A DNA stretch of 64,000 nt, taken from contig CAKZXA010000034.1 in assembly GCA_937922045.1 (NCBI GenBank), positions 1 to 64,000 on the forward strand, read 5' to 3'. Position 1 is the first letter of the stretch. Every line of letters starts with the position of its first letter. A program made the position numbers and the translations under genes. Shown here in pieces: positions 8,500 through 17,400 of the stretch. The stretch comes from an uncultured Acidimicrobiales bacterium. GTDB lineage: Bacteria > Actinomycetota > Acidimicrobiia > Acidimicrobiales > SZUA-35. Under the pieces are notes generated by a model, which was not told the DNA's origin, did no database searches, and worked only from the letters and a program-made list of their open reading frames with translations.

Positions 8500-9120
8500 T
8501 TAGCTGCCCCTGCTTTTCGGCTTCTTTTTCGAGGTGGTGGTGGTTACCGCGGCCGTCGTGGTCGTCGTAGGAGCGCTCGTGGTAGTCGTCGAGCTCGGCG
8601 CCGTCGTTTGGGTTGAACCGAGCGTTGTTTGCGTAGCTGCGGTGGTCGTGCTCGATGAGGCCGTTGTAGAAGCCGTCGTGGAAGAGGTCACGAAGACACT
8701 CGTCGAGCTTGAAGATCCAGTGTCGGTCGAGAGCGACGTCGTGCTGTTTTGAGATCCGGTCGAAGCCGAGGTGGAGCTGCCTGCCGGATCACTTGATGAT
8801 GACGTGACCCCGGCATCGGTCGACGACGAACGTGGCGCGGTCGGCGAGGTTGTCTGTTCGACCACGACAGTCGATGACGGGGCAGTGGATAGCACCTCGG
8901 GGCTGTCGTCGGTGCCAGCGACAGCTCCTTGGGACAGATCGAGTACAGCAGGGGCCGAAGCAACCTCCTCTGTACCTTCGGCCAGGGTGGCTAGATCGGT
9001 GTCGATGACGACCGTCGACCCTTCCGAGATCGTGAACATCATGAATGCGAAGCCACCGGCTCCCGCTATGCCGCTCACCCGGCGCGTCGTCGCCGCCGGA
9101 TGTGGCCTCCTTCTCGTCAT
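8500..9120 (-). CDS. Membrane-anchored Ser/Thr-rich protein
   Basis: This 206-residue protein has a basic N-terminus (MTRRRPHPAATTRR) and one hydrophobic segment at about residues 15-31. After that almost the whole chain is Ser, Thr and Ala low-complexity sequence, ending in a short basic tail (KKKPKSRG). It looks like an extracytoplasmic stalk or linker that could be O-glycosylated, or that offers many Ser/Thr side chains. There is no recognisable domain. It lies 1 base before apbE and 40 bases after a 48-residue membrane peptide, all in one operon. The opposite strand encodes a long Val-rich frame that is only its shadow. Confidence 0.72.
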   Translation of the reverse strand: MTRRRPHPAATTRRVSGIAGAGGFAFMMFTISEGSTVVIDTDLATLAEGTEEVASAPAVLDLSQGAVAGTDDSPEVLSTAPSSTVVVEQTTSPTAPRSSSTDAGVTSSSSDPAGSSTSASTGSQNSTTSLSTDTGSSSSTSVFVTSSTTASTTASSSTTTAATQTTLGSTQTTAPSSTTTTSAPTTTTTAAVTTTTSKKKPKSRGS

Positions 9121-9160
9121 TTCGCCTCGTCCTTACCGGCCCCGCCAGGCGCCAAGAAAC

Positions 9161-9307
9161 CTACACGTGGGTTGATCCATCGAAAAACACAAAAAAGGCC
9201 AAGACCAGGATCGTGAGCAGTAGAAAGACCGCTGTCCATTGCAAGGTTGCGTTCCGATTTTGCCGGGCACGCTGCCTTGTCCCGTTGTGTTTGCTTCGTG
9301 TTGCCAT
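9161..9307 (-). CDS. 48-residue single-span membrane peptide (below usual ORF cut-off)
   Basis: ATG at 9305-9307 opens a frame to TAG at 9161-9163: MATRSKHNG, a strongly basic stretch to about residue 19, then one hydrophobic helix at about residues 26-41 (a run of V, F, L, I and A) and a short FFDGSTHV tail. The basic side should remain in the cytoplasm. A G-rich sequence (GGGGGTGA) lies about 10 bases upstream. It is the first gene of the minus-strand operon leading to the Ser/Thr-rich protein, apbE and the haem membrane protein. A longer overlapping frame (9117-9320) lacks protein-like features. I do not recognise a family; the helix and the position support the call. Confidence 0.6.
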   Translation of the reverse strand: MATRSKHNGTRQRARQNRNATLQWTAVFLLLTILVLAFFVFFDGSTHV

Positions 9308-9377
9308 GCGGAAACGTCACCCCCGATGATGAACCTCTACCTCGTAGCGACCAGTGTAGCGGTCTACACAGGCGGCC

Positions 9378-10718
9378 CTAACCTAGGAGGTCGGTGGCGA
9401 CATCGACCCAAAGGTCGGTGGAAAGTCGGAGTGATTCCGTGTCGATCCGCTCATTGTGACCATGGAATCGGCTGGAGAAGTCGGCGGCGTCAAGGTCGGG
9501 GCTAAACAGGCCAGCTCCGTAAGCGATTGAGCCCATCGAGCGAAAGATGCGGGCGTCGGTGAAGCCGACGATCATCTGCGGGCTCAACGCAGCCGCTGGG
9601 AACGGCTTTGCGATCGATCGCGCCAGTGCATCCCAGAGCGCTGTGTCGGCGCGGGAGATCGAGGACGGGTCGTTCATGATGACCTCGACGTCGATATCCT
9701 CGATCAGGTCACCGAGCGCTGCTTGAAGATGAGCGCCGACATCATCGGCAGTCTCTCCGGGCAAGGTTCTGATGTCGACCTGAAGCTCGACGTCATCGGG
9801 GATCACATTCGCCTTCATATCCTCGCCGCGGAGCAGGTTGGTGGAGAAGGTGGTGTGGGTACATGCGTGAAGGTAGGGGGCAGCCGATGAGCGGGGCATG
9901 GCGTCGAGGATCTCATCGATCGAGTCCGGATTGAGCATGGCCGCCTTCAGTTCCGGGTCGAGCCCGAGGCGCTCGACTCGCTCCGGCCACAGCTCGCTGA
10001 AACGAGCCGGAGGCCGATAATCCGTCAACCGTTGCACGACGGCCGCCGCCTTGATCAACGCATTGTCGGCTTTGAACGGCATCGATCCGTGACCCGGCGT
10101 TCCCTTGATGCGGAGCCGCCGCCAGGCAACGCCTTTCTCTGCGATGTTCACCGAGATGGCCGGCCGCACCGAATCCCCCGAATGCAACCCACCGTTTTCG
10201 GTGAGAACGAAATCAGCGGCGATGGCTTCGGGATGATGATCCGCTATCCATTGAGCCCCATAGGCCGATCCGGCCTCCTCATCGGCGACAGCGAAATAGA
10301 GCAGATCTCCCTTTGGTCTGAACCCTGAGTTGGCTAGATGCCGGAAGGCAACCGCCATCGATGCGGTCTGGTTCAGCATGTCGACCGCTCCCCTGCCCCA
10401 GACCTCATCACCGATGAGCTCACCACCAAAGGGGTCGTGGAGCCATCCATCGGCGTTCACAGGAACGACGTCGGTGTGGCCCATGAGACAGAGGCTCTTG
10501 GCGTCAGGGTCCGTACCTTCGAGACGGGCGACGATTGAGACACGGCCAGGAGCTGCCTCGAACCGCTGAATCGAACCAGCAGACATTCCAAGGAAGTCGA
10601 CCAAGGTGTCTGCGTTGCGGACCTCCTGACCCGAGTCCTCGGTGCCGTGGTTTACACAGGCATTTCGAATCATCGCTTGCAGGAGTTCAACCGTCTCGCC
10701 GGTCAGTCCGTCAACCAT
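9378..10718 (-). CDS. M20-family metallopeptidase / amidohydrolase
   Basis: This 446-residue enzyme of the M20 family (ArgE, DapE, carboxypeptidase type) has a two-zinc active site. Visible ligands and catalytic residues are His81 and Asp83 in MGHTDVV, Asp113 in GRGAVDML, and the Glu147-Glu148 pair in ADEEAG. A dimerisation domain is inserted in the middle with GTPGHGSMP. The usual end is present (GHNERIDTESL). It hydrolyses a peptide or N-acyl amino acid; the exact substrate is unknown. It lies 36 bases downstream of the carboxylase gene, so the two may be co-transcribed. Confidence 0.9.
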   Translation of the reverse strand: MVDGLTGETVELLQAMIRNACVNHGTEDSGQEVRNADTLVDFLGMSAGSIQRFEAAPGRVSIVARLEGTDPDAKSLCLMGHTDVVPVNADGWLHDPFGGELIGDEVWGRGAVDMLNQTASMAVAFRHLANSGFRPKGDLLYFAVADEEAGSAYGAQWIADHHPEAIAADFVLTENGGLHSGDSVRPAISVNIAEKGVAWRRLRIKGTPGHGSMPFKADNALIKAAAVVQRLTDYRPPARFSELWPERVERLGLDPELKAAMLNPDSIDEILDAMPRSSAAPYLHACTHTTFSTNLLRGEDMKANVIPDDVELQVDIRTLPGETADDVGAHLQAALGDLIEDIDVEVIMNDPSSISRADTALWDALARSIAKPFPAAALSPQMIVGFTDARIFRSMGSIAYGAGLFSPDLDAADFSSRFHGHNERIDTESLRLSTDLWVDVATDLLG

Positions 10719-10754
10719 TGCTGCTCACTTTCGGTTTGCTTCGTGGAATGGGCT

Positions 10755-13700
10755 CTACCAGGTGTCGACCATGCTCCGGCGTTCCGATTCGTTGGTACCG
10801 GAGACGGGGGCAACCGTGAGCATCGAGCGAATCCAGCGTCGTGTGGCTGCAGGATCGATTACGTCGTCGATCTCGAAGTGTGACGCCATGTTTACGCCCT
10901 TGCCAACCTCGTACATCCGATCGACCATCTCGTCGAATGCCTCCTGGCGTTCGACCGGGTCATCGATGGCCGCCAATTCATTGCGGTAGCCAAGCTTCAC
11001 CGCCCCCTCAAGGCCCATGCCTCCGAACTCTCCCGTCGGCCACGCCACGGTGAAGCTGGGGGCATGAAAGCTTCCCCCGGCCATGGCTTGGGCCCCTAGC
11101 CCGTAGCCCTTCCTCAGCACGACGGTGCAGAAAGGTACCGTGAGACTGGCAGATGTCACGAAAAGCCGGGCAGCGTGACGCACGAGAGCCGTCTTCTCGA
11201 CCTCGGGACCGACCATGATGCCGGGGGTGTCACAGAGGAAGACCAGGGGCAGACCAAAGGCGTCGCAGAGCTGCATGAAACGAGCGGCCTTGTCGGCGTT
11301 GTCACTGTCGATCGCTCCGCCGAGATGGAGAGGGTTGTTGGCCACGATCCCGACCGGCCGGCCTTCGACCCGGGCCAAGGCCGTGACCATGCCAATGCCA
11401 AACTCCGGGCGAAGTTCGAGCACCGTGTCGGTGTCGGCAATGAGGCTGATGACCTCTCGTACGTCATAGACCCGCAGGCGGTTCTCGGGGATCACATGAC
11501 GCAGACGGCGTTGATCTTCGCACGCCCATTCATCAAGTGGTCCTTGGAAGTAGGACAAATACTGTTTAGCTGCAGCGACAGCAGCTTCTTCGTCTTCGAC
11601 AGCCAAATCCACCACACCATTGGGGACCTGGTCGCTCATCGGGCCGACTTCTTCGGGCGTGAAGATCCCGAGCCCGCCGCCTTCGATCATCGCAGGCCCA
11701 CCCATACCGATATTCGAGTTGGCTGTAGCGATGATGACATCACAGCAGCCGAGAAGGGCTGCATTTCCAGCGAAACAGCGACCCGAGTTGATGCCGATCA
11801 GTGGAACCTTGCCGCTGAGCTCGGCAAAAAACTTGAAGGCGAGACAATCCAATCCGGCCACGCCAAGACCATCGGTGTCTCCGGGGCGCCCGCCGCCTCC
11901 CTCGGTGAAAATGACCACCGGCATGGAGGCCTCCGCCGCGATCTCGAACATTCGGTCCTTTTTGCGATGGTTCTGGAGCCCTTGGGTTCCAGCCAGCACC
12001 GTGTAGTCATAGGACATGACGACGCATTGGGCTCGATCAGCAGCGAAGAGGTCGCCGTTGATGGCACCGATACCTGTAACCATGCCGTCCGCTGGAGTCT
12101 TCTGGCGCAGCTCCTCGTTGGACCGCCGGCGTCGCTGGGCGGCCACAACCAGAGCACCGTACTCGACGAAACTATCGTCATCGCATACATCCTCGATGTT
12201 CTCCCTGGCCGTGCGTTGCTCGGTCTTTCGCCTGCGGGCAACCGAATCGGGGCGAGACGTATCAAGCCCGATCTCATGACGCTCGACGGTTTCCGCCAGA
12301 TCAGGTCGAATCCATTCGAGATCGACGTCAAGCTCCTCCGCGCTTTGAGACGAAAGCTCATCGTCGGGGTCGAGGAGGATGAGCGGATGCCCCTCAATGA
12401 TCGTGTCGCCAACCGCGACCAACACCCTCTCGATCGAGCCAGAGGACGGAGCGACGACGACATGCTCCATCTTCATCGCCTCCATGATCATCAGTTCCTG
12501 CCCTTCGGCGACATGGCCGGCTGGCTCCACGGAGATCGAGATGACTGTTCCTTGCAACGGCGCCGTCACAGCTCGCTCATCGTTTTGTGGGCGAGAAGAG
12601 CTCGCCGCCTGGTTCGGTGTTTTGCCATGAGCTAGCACCGCCAAAGGGTCGGAGGTATCGATCCTCGCCCCAGCAATGCCCGCTCCCGCTCCGCTTTCCT
12701 GGTGTTGCATTCCTGATTCGCTGTCGTTCTCGAACTCGGCGATCTTAGCGGCTACGTGGACCAATCCTGCTGCCTCGACGGTCACAAACTCGGTCGAGAA
12801 GGCGGCATCGGCAACCTCCGGCCGTCGAAGCAGCGCCTGTAAGAAGTGCTGGTTCGTTGTCAGTCCCTCGAGGCGACATGAATCCAAAGCGATCTGGAGA
12901 TGGCGAAGGGCTTGCCGGTAGGCACCGAGACCAGCGTCGCTGTCAACGCTTGCCGTGGAGCGTCCGGTGGCCACAATCTTCGCTATTAGCGGATCGAAAG
13001 CGGATGCCACCGTTTGTCCCTGTTGAAGCGCTGTATCGACGCGTAGGCCAAAGCCGGTCGGCCAGCGGCATTCGCCGACGGTGCCGCCGCCCGGTGTCGG
13101 TTCTCCCTCGGCTGTCATGGTTTCAGCATTGAGGCGCGCCTGAATCGCACAGGCCGAGCTGACCGGTAGCGAACTGCCGGGTAGGAGGCCTACCTGCTCG
13201 AGGCTGGCGCCTCCAGCGATGTCGAGTTGGATACCGACGAGGTCGAGTCCGGAGGTCTCTTCGGTGACGGTGTGTTCGACTTGTAGGCGCGGATTCGCCT
13301 CGCAGAAAACGAACTCTTGGCCGCTGACGAGAAATTCGAGGGTGGCTAAGCTGCGTAGATTCACCGACTCTGCCAGCAGATGTGAAGCCTCGTTGAGACG
13401 CCTCCGCAGCGCTGGACCAAGCTGTGGGGCCGGTGCGATCTCGACGATCTTCTGTCGGCGACGTTGCAGACTGCAATCCCGATCGCCGATCACGGCGACA
13501 CCGCCTTGCCCGTCGCCGACGACCTGAACTTCGATGTGGCGAGCTCCCTCCATGTACTGTTCGGCGTAGATCGCGCCATCGCCGAATGCCTGCTCAGCTT
13601 CGGAGCGACAGCGTTCGAACGCAGCCACAAGTTCATCGACCGAGCGCACAACCCGCATCCCTCGGCCACCGCCGCCAGCGACGGCCTTCAGCATCACGGC

Positions 13701-14159
13701 GTCGATTCCATCGGTGTGCAGCAGTGCGGCGACGGCGTCGATATCGCCCGCCGCGCTGATTCCCCGGGCAATGGGAATATCGAGTTCGGTCGCTAGCTGG
13801 CGGGCCTCCACCTTTGAACCGAGCCGGGCCAGGGTCGTAGGGGTAGGGCCGACGAACACCAGTCCGGCGGCTTCGACCGCCGTAGCGAAAGACGCCGACT
13901 CGGAGAGAAACCCGTACCCAGGATGAATGCTGTCGCAGCCGTGTGACAACGCGAGCTCCACCAGCGCATCCCCATCGAGGAAGCCCTTGGGACCGGTGAC
14001 ATCTACTTCGATGAGTTCGTCCGCCAGGTCCGCGTGGGCCTCGTCGCGGGTATCGGGGGTGGAAACGGCAACGGTTGAAAGGCCTCGACCGCGTGCTGTC
14101 AGCAAGATGCGAACCGCAATCTCCCCGCGGTTGGCGACCAATAGCTTATTCAGCGACAC
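10755..14159 (-). CDS. Single-chain acyl-CoA carboxylase (biotin carboxylase + biotin carrier + carboxyltransferase)
   Basis: One 1134-residue chain carries all steps of biotin-dependent acyl-CoA carboxylation. Residues 1 to about 440 are the biotin carboxylase (LLVANRGEIAVRI, the glycine-rich ATP loop AGGGGRGMRVV, EANPRLQVEHTVTEE). The carrier domain has the biotinylated Lys563 in EAMKMEH. From about residue 625 comes the carboxyltransferase pair (TARENIEDVCDDDSFVEYG, then GGFGxMGLEGAVKLG near the end). Most actinobacterial acetyl- and propionyl-CoA carboxylases split these parts among subunits. The fused layout recalls the mycobacterial single-chain long-chain acyl-CoA carboxylase. The start is GTG at 14157-14159. 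The acyl substrate is not proven. Confidence 0.9.
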   Translation of the reverse strand: MSLNKLLVANRGEIAVRILLTARGRGLSTVAVSTPDTRDEAHADLADELIEVDVTGPKGFLDGDALVELALSHGCDSIHPGYGFLSESASFATAVEAAGLVFVGPTPTTLARLGSKVEARQLATELDIPIARGISAAGDIDAVAALLHTDGIDAVMLKAVAGGGGRGMRVVRSVDELVAAFERCRSEAEQAFGDGAIYAEQYMEGARHIEVQVVGDGQGGVAVIGDRDCSLQRRRQKIVEIAPAPQLGPALRRRLNEASHLLAESVNLRSLATLEFLVSGQEFVFCEANPRLQVEHTVTEETSGLDLVGIQLDIAGGASLEQVGLLPGSSLPVSSACAIQARLNAETMTAEGEPTPGGGTVGECRWPTGFGLRVDTALQQGQTVASAFDPLIAKIVATGRSTASVDSDAGLGAYRQALRHLQIALDSCRLEGLTTNQHFLQALLRRPEVADAAFSTEFVTVEAAGLVHVAAKIAEFENDSESGMQHQESGAGAGIAGARIDTSDPLAVLAHGKTPNQAASSSRPQNDERAVTAPLQGTVISISVEPAGHVAEGQELMIMEAMKMEHVVVAPSSGSIERVLVAVGDTIIEGHPLILLDPDDELSSQSAEELDVDLEWIRPDLAETVERHEIGLDTSRPDSVARRRKTEQRTARENIEDVCDDDSFVEYGALVVAAQRRRRSNEELRQKTPADGMVTGIGAINGDLFAADRAQCVVMSYDYTVLAGTQGLQNHRKKDRMFEIAAEASMPVVIFTEGGGGRPGDTDGLGVAGLDCLAFKFFAELSGKVPLIGINSGRCFAGNAALLGCCDVIIATANSNIGMGGPAMIEGGGLGIFTPEEVGPMSDQVPNGVVDLAVEDEEAAVAAAKQYLSYFQGPLDEWACEDQRRLRHVIPENRLRVYDVREVISLIADTDTVLELRPEFGIGMVTALARVEGRPVGIVANNPLHLGGAIDSDNADKAARFMQLCDAFGLPLVFLCDTPGIMVGPEVEKTALVRHAARLFVTSASLTVPFCTVVLRKGYGLGAQAMAGGSFHAPSFTVAWPTGEFGGMGLEGAVKLGYRNELAAIDDPVERQEAFDEMVDRMYEVGKGVNMASHFEIDDVIDPAATRRWIRSMLTVAPVSGTNESERRSMVDTW

Positions 14160-14231
14160 ACCTGCTCCTGACGTCGAGGCTTCCTACGACTCGACCATCT
14201 TTGACCAATCCTGGCCACCGCGCCAGCTTGC

Positions 14232-14251
14232 CTTTGGCCTAGACGCCAAAG
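14232..14251. promoter_or_regulatory. Inverted repeat in divergent promoter region
   Basis: CTTTGGC (14232-14238) and GCCAAAG (14245-14251) form a perfect 7-bp inverted repeat with spacer CTAGAC. It lies 73 bases upstream of the carboxylase start and 163 bases before the regulator start. It could be an operator for the divergent pair or a small RNA hairpin. No direct evidence separates these. Confidence 0.35.
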
Positions 14252-14326
14252 AAGTTCTGACAATCGCGCCCAGATGCAGCCAGAATGCCCCATCCGGTAC
14301 TACATTTGGCAATGGGAGGAGACATC

Positions 14327-14345
14327 CAGTCTCCTGGGTAAACCA
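14327..14345. promoter_or_regulatory. Second inverted repeat, upstream of the BTAD regulator
   Basis: AGGAGAC (14327-14333) and GTCTCCT (14339-14345) are a perfect 7-bp inverted repeat around ATCCA. It sits about 70 bases before the ATG of the BTAD/AAA regulator, where an autoregulatory site could lie. The sequence differs from the repeat at 14232, so the two probably do not bind the same protein. Confidence 0.33.
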
Positions 14346-14413
14346 TCGTGGTGCTGTTACCGCCGCCTTCGCGTCTCGTCAGAGCGCCCGTCTTGTCTTG
14401 ATGGTCCCCCCTT

Positions 14414-17400
14414 ATGGTTTCCTCCGCCGCGAATCCTTCAACATCTACGAACTTCTGCCTACTCGGACCCGTTGTCGCCACGGTAGATGGCGCCGACGTA
14501 GTCTTGGGCGGTCGTCGCCAAGTCGCCGTTCTGGCCCGGCTGCTGCTTTCGCCAAGCCAGGTTGTCTCTATGGACCAACTGGTAGACGCTCTTTGGGATG
14601 GCGACGAACCCACCCGTCCGGATGCCGCAATCCGCAGCTATGTATCCAACCTCCGCCGCGCTATCGAACCTCACCGTGAAGCCCGCGCTGGAAACAGCTG
14701 CCTTGTGAGCGTTCCGCCCGGCTACCGGCTGGTCGTCGACCGTCAACGCATCGATTGGGTCCGCTTCGAAGATCTGGTCAAACGAGGCCAAACCTTCGTC
14801 TCGGAGCACCGTTACCAGGAAGCGCTCGACTTCCTGCGCGACGCCCTCGCCCTCTGGCAAGGCGAGCCGTGTGGTGGGGTGCCGGAAACAGACGTCTTCA
14901 CCGCTCACCGAACCCGGCTCCACGAAATTCAAACGGTTGCCGTTGAGCTCACCTTTGAAGCCCAACTCGGTCTCGGGCAGTATCGGTCGGTGTCGGCCAC
15001 CATCGAGGCCGCCATCGCCGAGAATCCCTACCGTGAGCGCCTGACTGAGTTGGCCATGGTCGCCCTCTATCGGGCCGGTCGCCAGCCCGATGCATTAGCT
15101 CTCGGTCACGCCTTGCGAAGCCGGCTCCTCGACCAGCTTGGTATCAGCCCGGGGCCGGGCATAGAGGCTATCGAACACAAGATTCTGAACCACGACCCGA
15201 GCTTGGCCGGCAACACAGGCCAAGCGACCGACTCTGCTCAAACCGTTGGCACCATTGACGAAGACGCACGACCCAACCCGAGGACGCAGACACGTTCGGG
15301 AACAGCGACTGCCGCTGGCACCAGTCGGCAGCTCGAGTTGGTCGGCCGGTACAGCGAGCGCAGCGCCCTGGACGAAGTCGTTGACCGCCAAGATCAAGAT
15401 CTTGGCACGTTGGTACTGATCACGGGTGAATATGGCACCGGGAAATCGGAGCTGTCCCGCTATCTCGTACACCGCCTGGAACAAGGTGGAGCGGCGAGCG
15501 GTTGGTCACGGGCGCTCGGTGGAAACATTTTCGCTGAATCCGGCGACGTTGAACGACCGCTATGGGCGTGGGCCTATGCGCTTGCAGATCTGTTTCTTCG
15601 GCTCGACCCTGATCTCCTGGCGCGCCATATCGGTCGCAGTGATCTCCAACCTCTCGCCAGCCTGGGTCCAGCCATCGCCAGCCCTCTCGAGCTTGAACCG
15701 TCACTCCCGAACCCTGGCGATCCGAGCGACACCATGTTGGCCATCGTGCGACTTCTCCGCGATCTCTCGCAGCAGCAACCGCTCGTAATCGTACTCGACG
15801 ACCTTCATCAGGCCGATCGATCCTCGGTGGCACTCGCCGAGCTCACCGCCGAAAGTCTGGCCCGCCTTCCGGTCACCGTGGTCGCCGCTTGGAGACCTGG
15901 TTCAACGGCGACAGCAGAGTCGACATTGTCGCTCGGAGCCCTCGGCAGGAGCGCTACCTCTGTCCGTATCGACCTCGGTGGATTTGATGTTCACGAAGTA
16001 CAGGAGATGGCGGAGAAGCTCGGCGCCGTCGCCAGCAGCCGCGATCTCGGCGATATCCACGAGCGGAGCGGGGGCAACCCGCTCTTCGTTACGGAGTTGC
16101 TTAAGCTCTACCGCTCAGCGTCGAACCAAGGAACCGGGTTGGCAGCGGGACCTGCATCAACCTCCCTGAACGATGCGGTCGCAAACTACGTTGGACACCT
16201 CGGCGCTGAGACCGTAGCCCTCCTAACCGTCGGCGCCCTCTACCGCCTACCGTTCACCGCCAACGATCTTGCATTTGTCTATCCGATCGAACCGACGGAG
16301 ATCGATGCAAAACTCGACGCGGCCCGTAGGTTCGGAATCCTGACCACATCGACCGATGACCCATCGGAGCAACGGGGCTATGTGTTCCGCCAACCCGTCG
16401 TGGCCGAAATCCTGGCTGGCCAGCTCCCCATCGGTGACAGAGCGCTACGTCATCAGTCGATAGGCCAGCTTCTCGGTGATCGGGACGCCGACTCGGTCGA
16501 GATCGCCTACCACCTAAGCCTTAGCCCAGAACCAGCCGACCACCTGCTGGCAATGACCTTGGCAATTCACCGGTTTCGACTCGATCCGACGCGGGCCTCG
16601 ATCAAGGACCTCGACAAGATCATCCATCGAGGGCTGGAAACCGCAACCGGTAACGATGACGTCGATGATCTCCTGTGCGAGGCCCACCTCTACCTGAGCT
16701 GGCGGTCTCGCCTGGCCGGCGACGCAACGGCCTGGAGACAATGGGCCAACAGCGCCCTTGAGATTGGGCTTCGATTAGCGACCCGATCAGCGGGTTCGCT
16801 CGACGAAACAAGCCGTCGGCTGTTGGCCGATACGGCGCTCAACGCCGTTGGCCGGAGCCCCTTCCCCGTCGGACCGGGAGCGGTACGAATCGACACGGTG
16901 ACAGCCGAAGACCTGGTCCCGTCGCTCGAACAAGCAATGGAGCTCCTAGGCGACTCGCCGTCAGCCCGACGCTGCGGCCTTGAACTCTACGCACTTCGGG
17001 CCTTGTCATTATCGTCGCCGACATCGTCGTCCTCGGCCACCTCTCAGCAATGGCTGAAGGCGGCTCGTGAAGCCCGCAAACTCGTCTTGGCCACCCATCG
17101 CCGTTCGCCAGCCCAGGCCGCTTCACTAAGCCTTGCTTGTCTCGACTGGTTCACCGGAGAGCTACCGGACAAGGAACGGAGCGATGTCTTAGAGCGCACC
17201 ACCTCCGGCGAGGTCCGGCTGGGTGAAGCCATCGAGATCGAGCGTCATTGGCATCATGAACTCGTCGAACGCGGCTCCATCGACAAGGCGTTCGCTCGCC
17301 TGCACCCGATGGTTCGTATCGCCGATCACAGCTCAAACTATTTTCACCAGATAACGGCCCGTGCTCTGCTCGTCCGCCATCTGCTCTGGGTCGGAAACAC

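Noticed and set aside
8534-8752. Valine-rich plus-strand frame
   Set aside because: Mirror of the Ser/Thr-rich low-complexity coding strand.
9117-9320. 67-residue minus-strand frame
   Set aside because: Overlaps the better 48-residue membrane peptide in another frame and has no hydrophobic helix or family likeness.
11175-12635. 486-residue plus-strand frame
   Set aside because: Antisense shadow of the carboxylase gene; no domain pattern.
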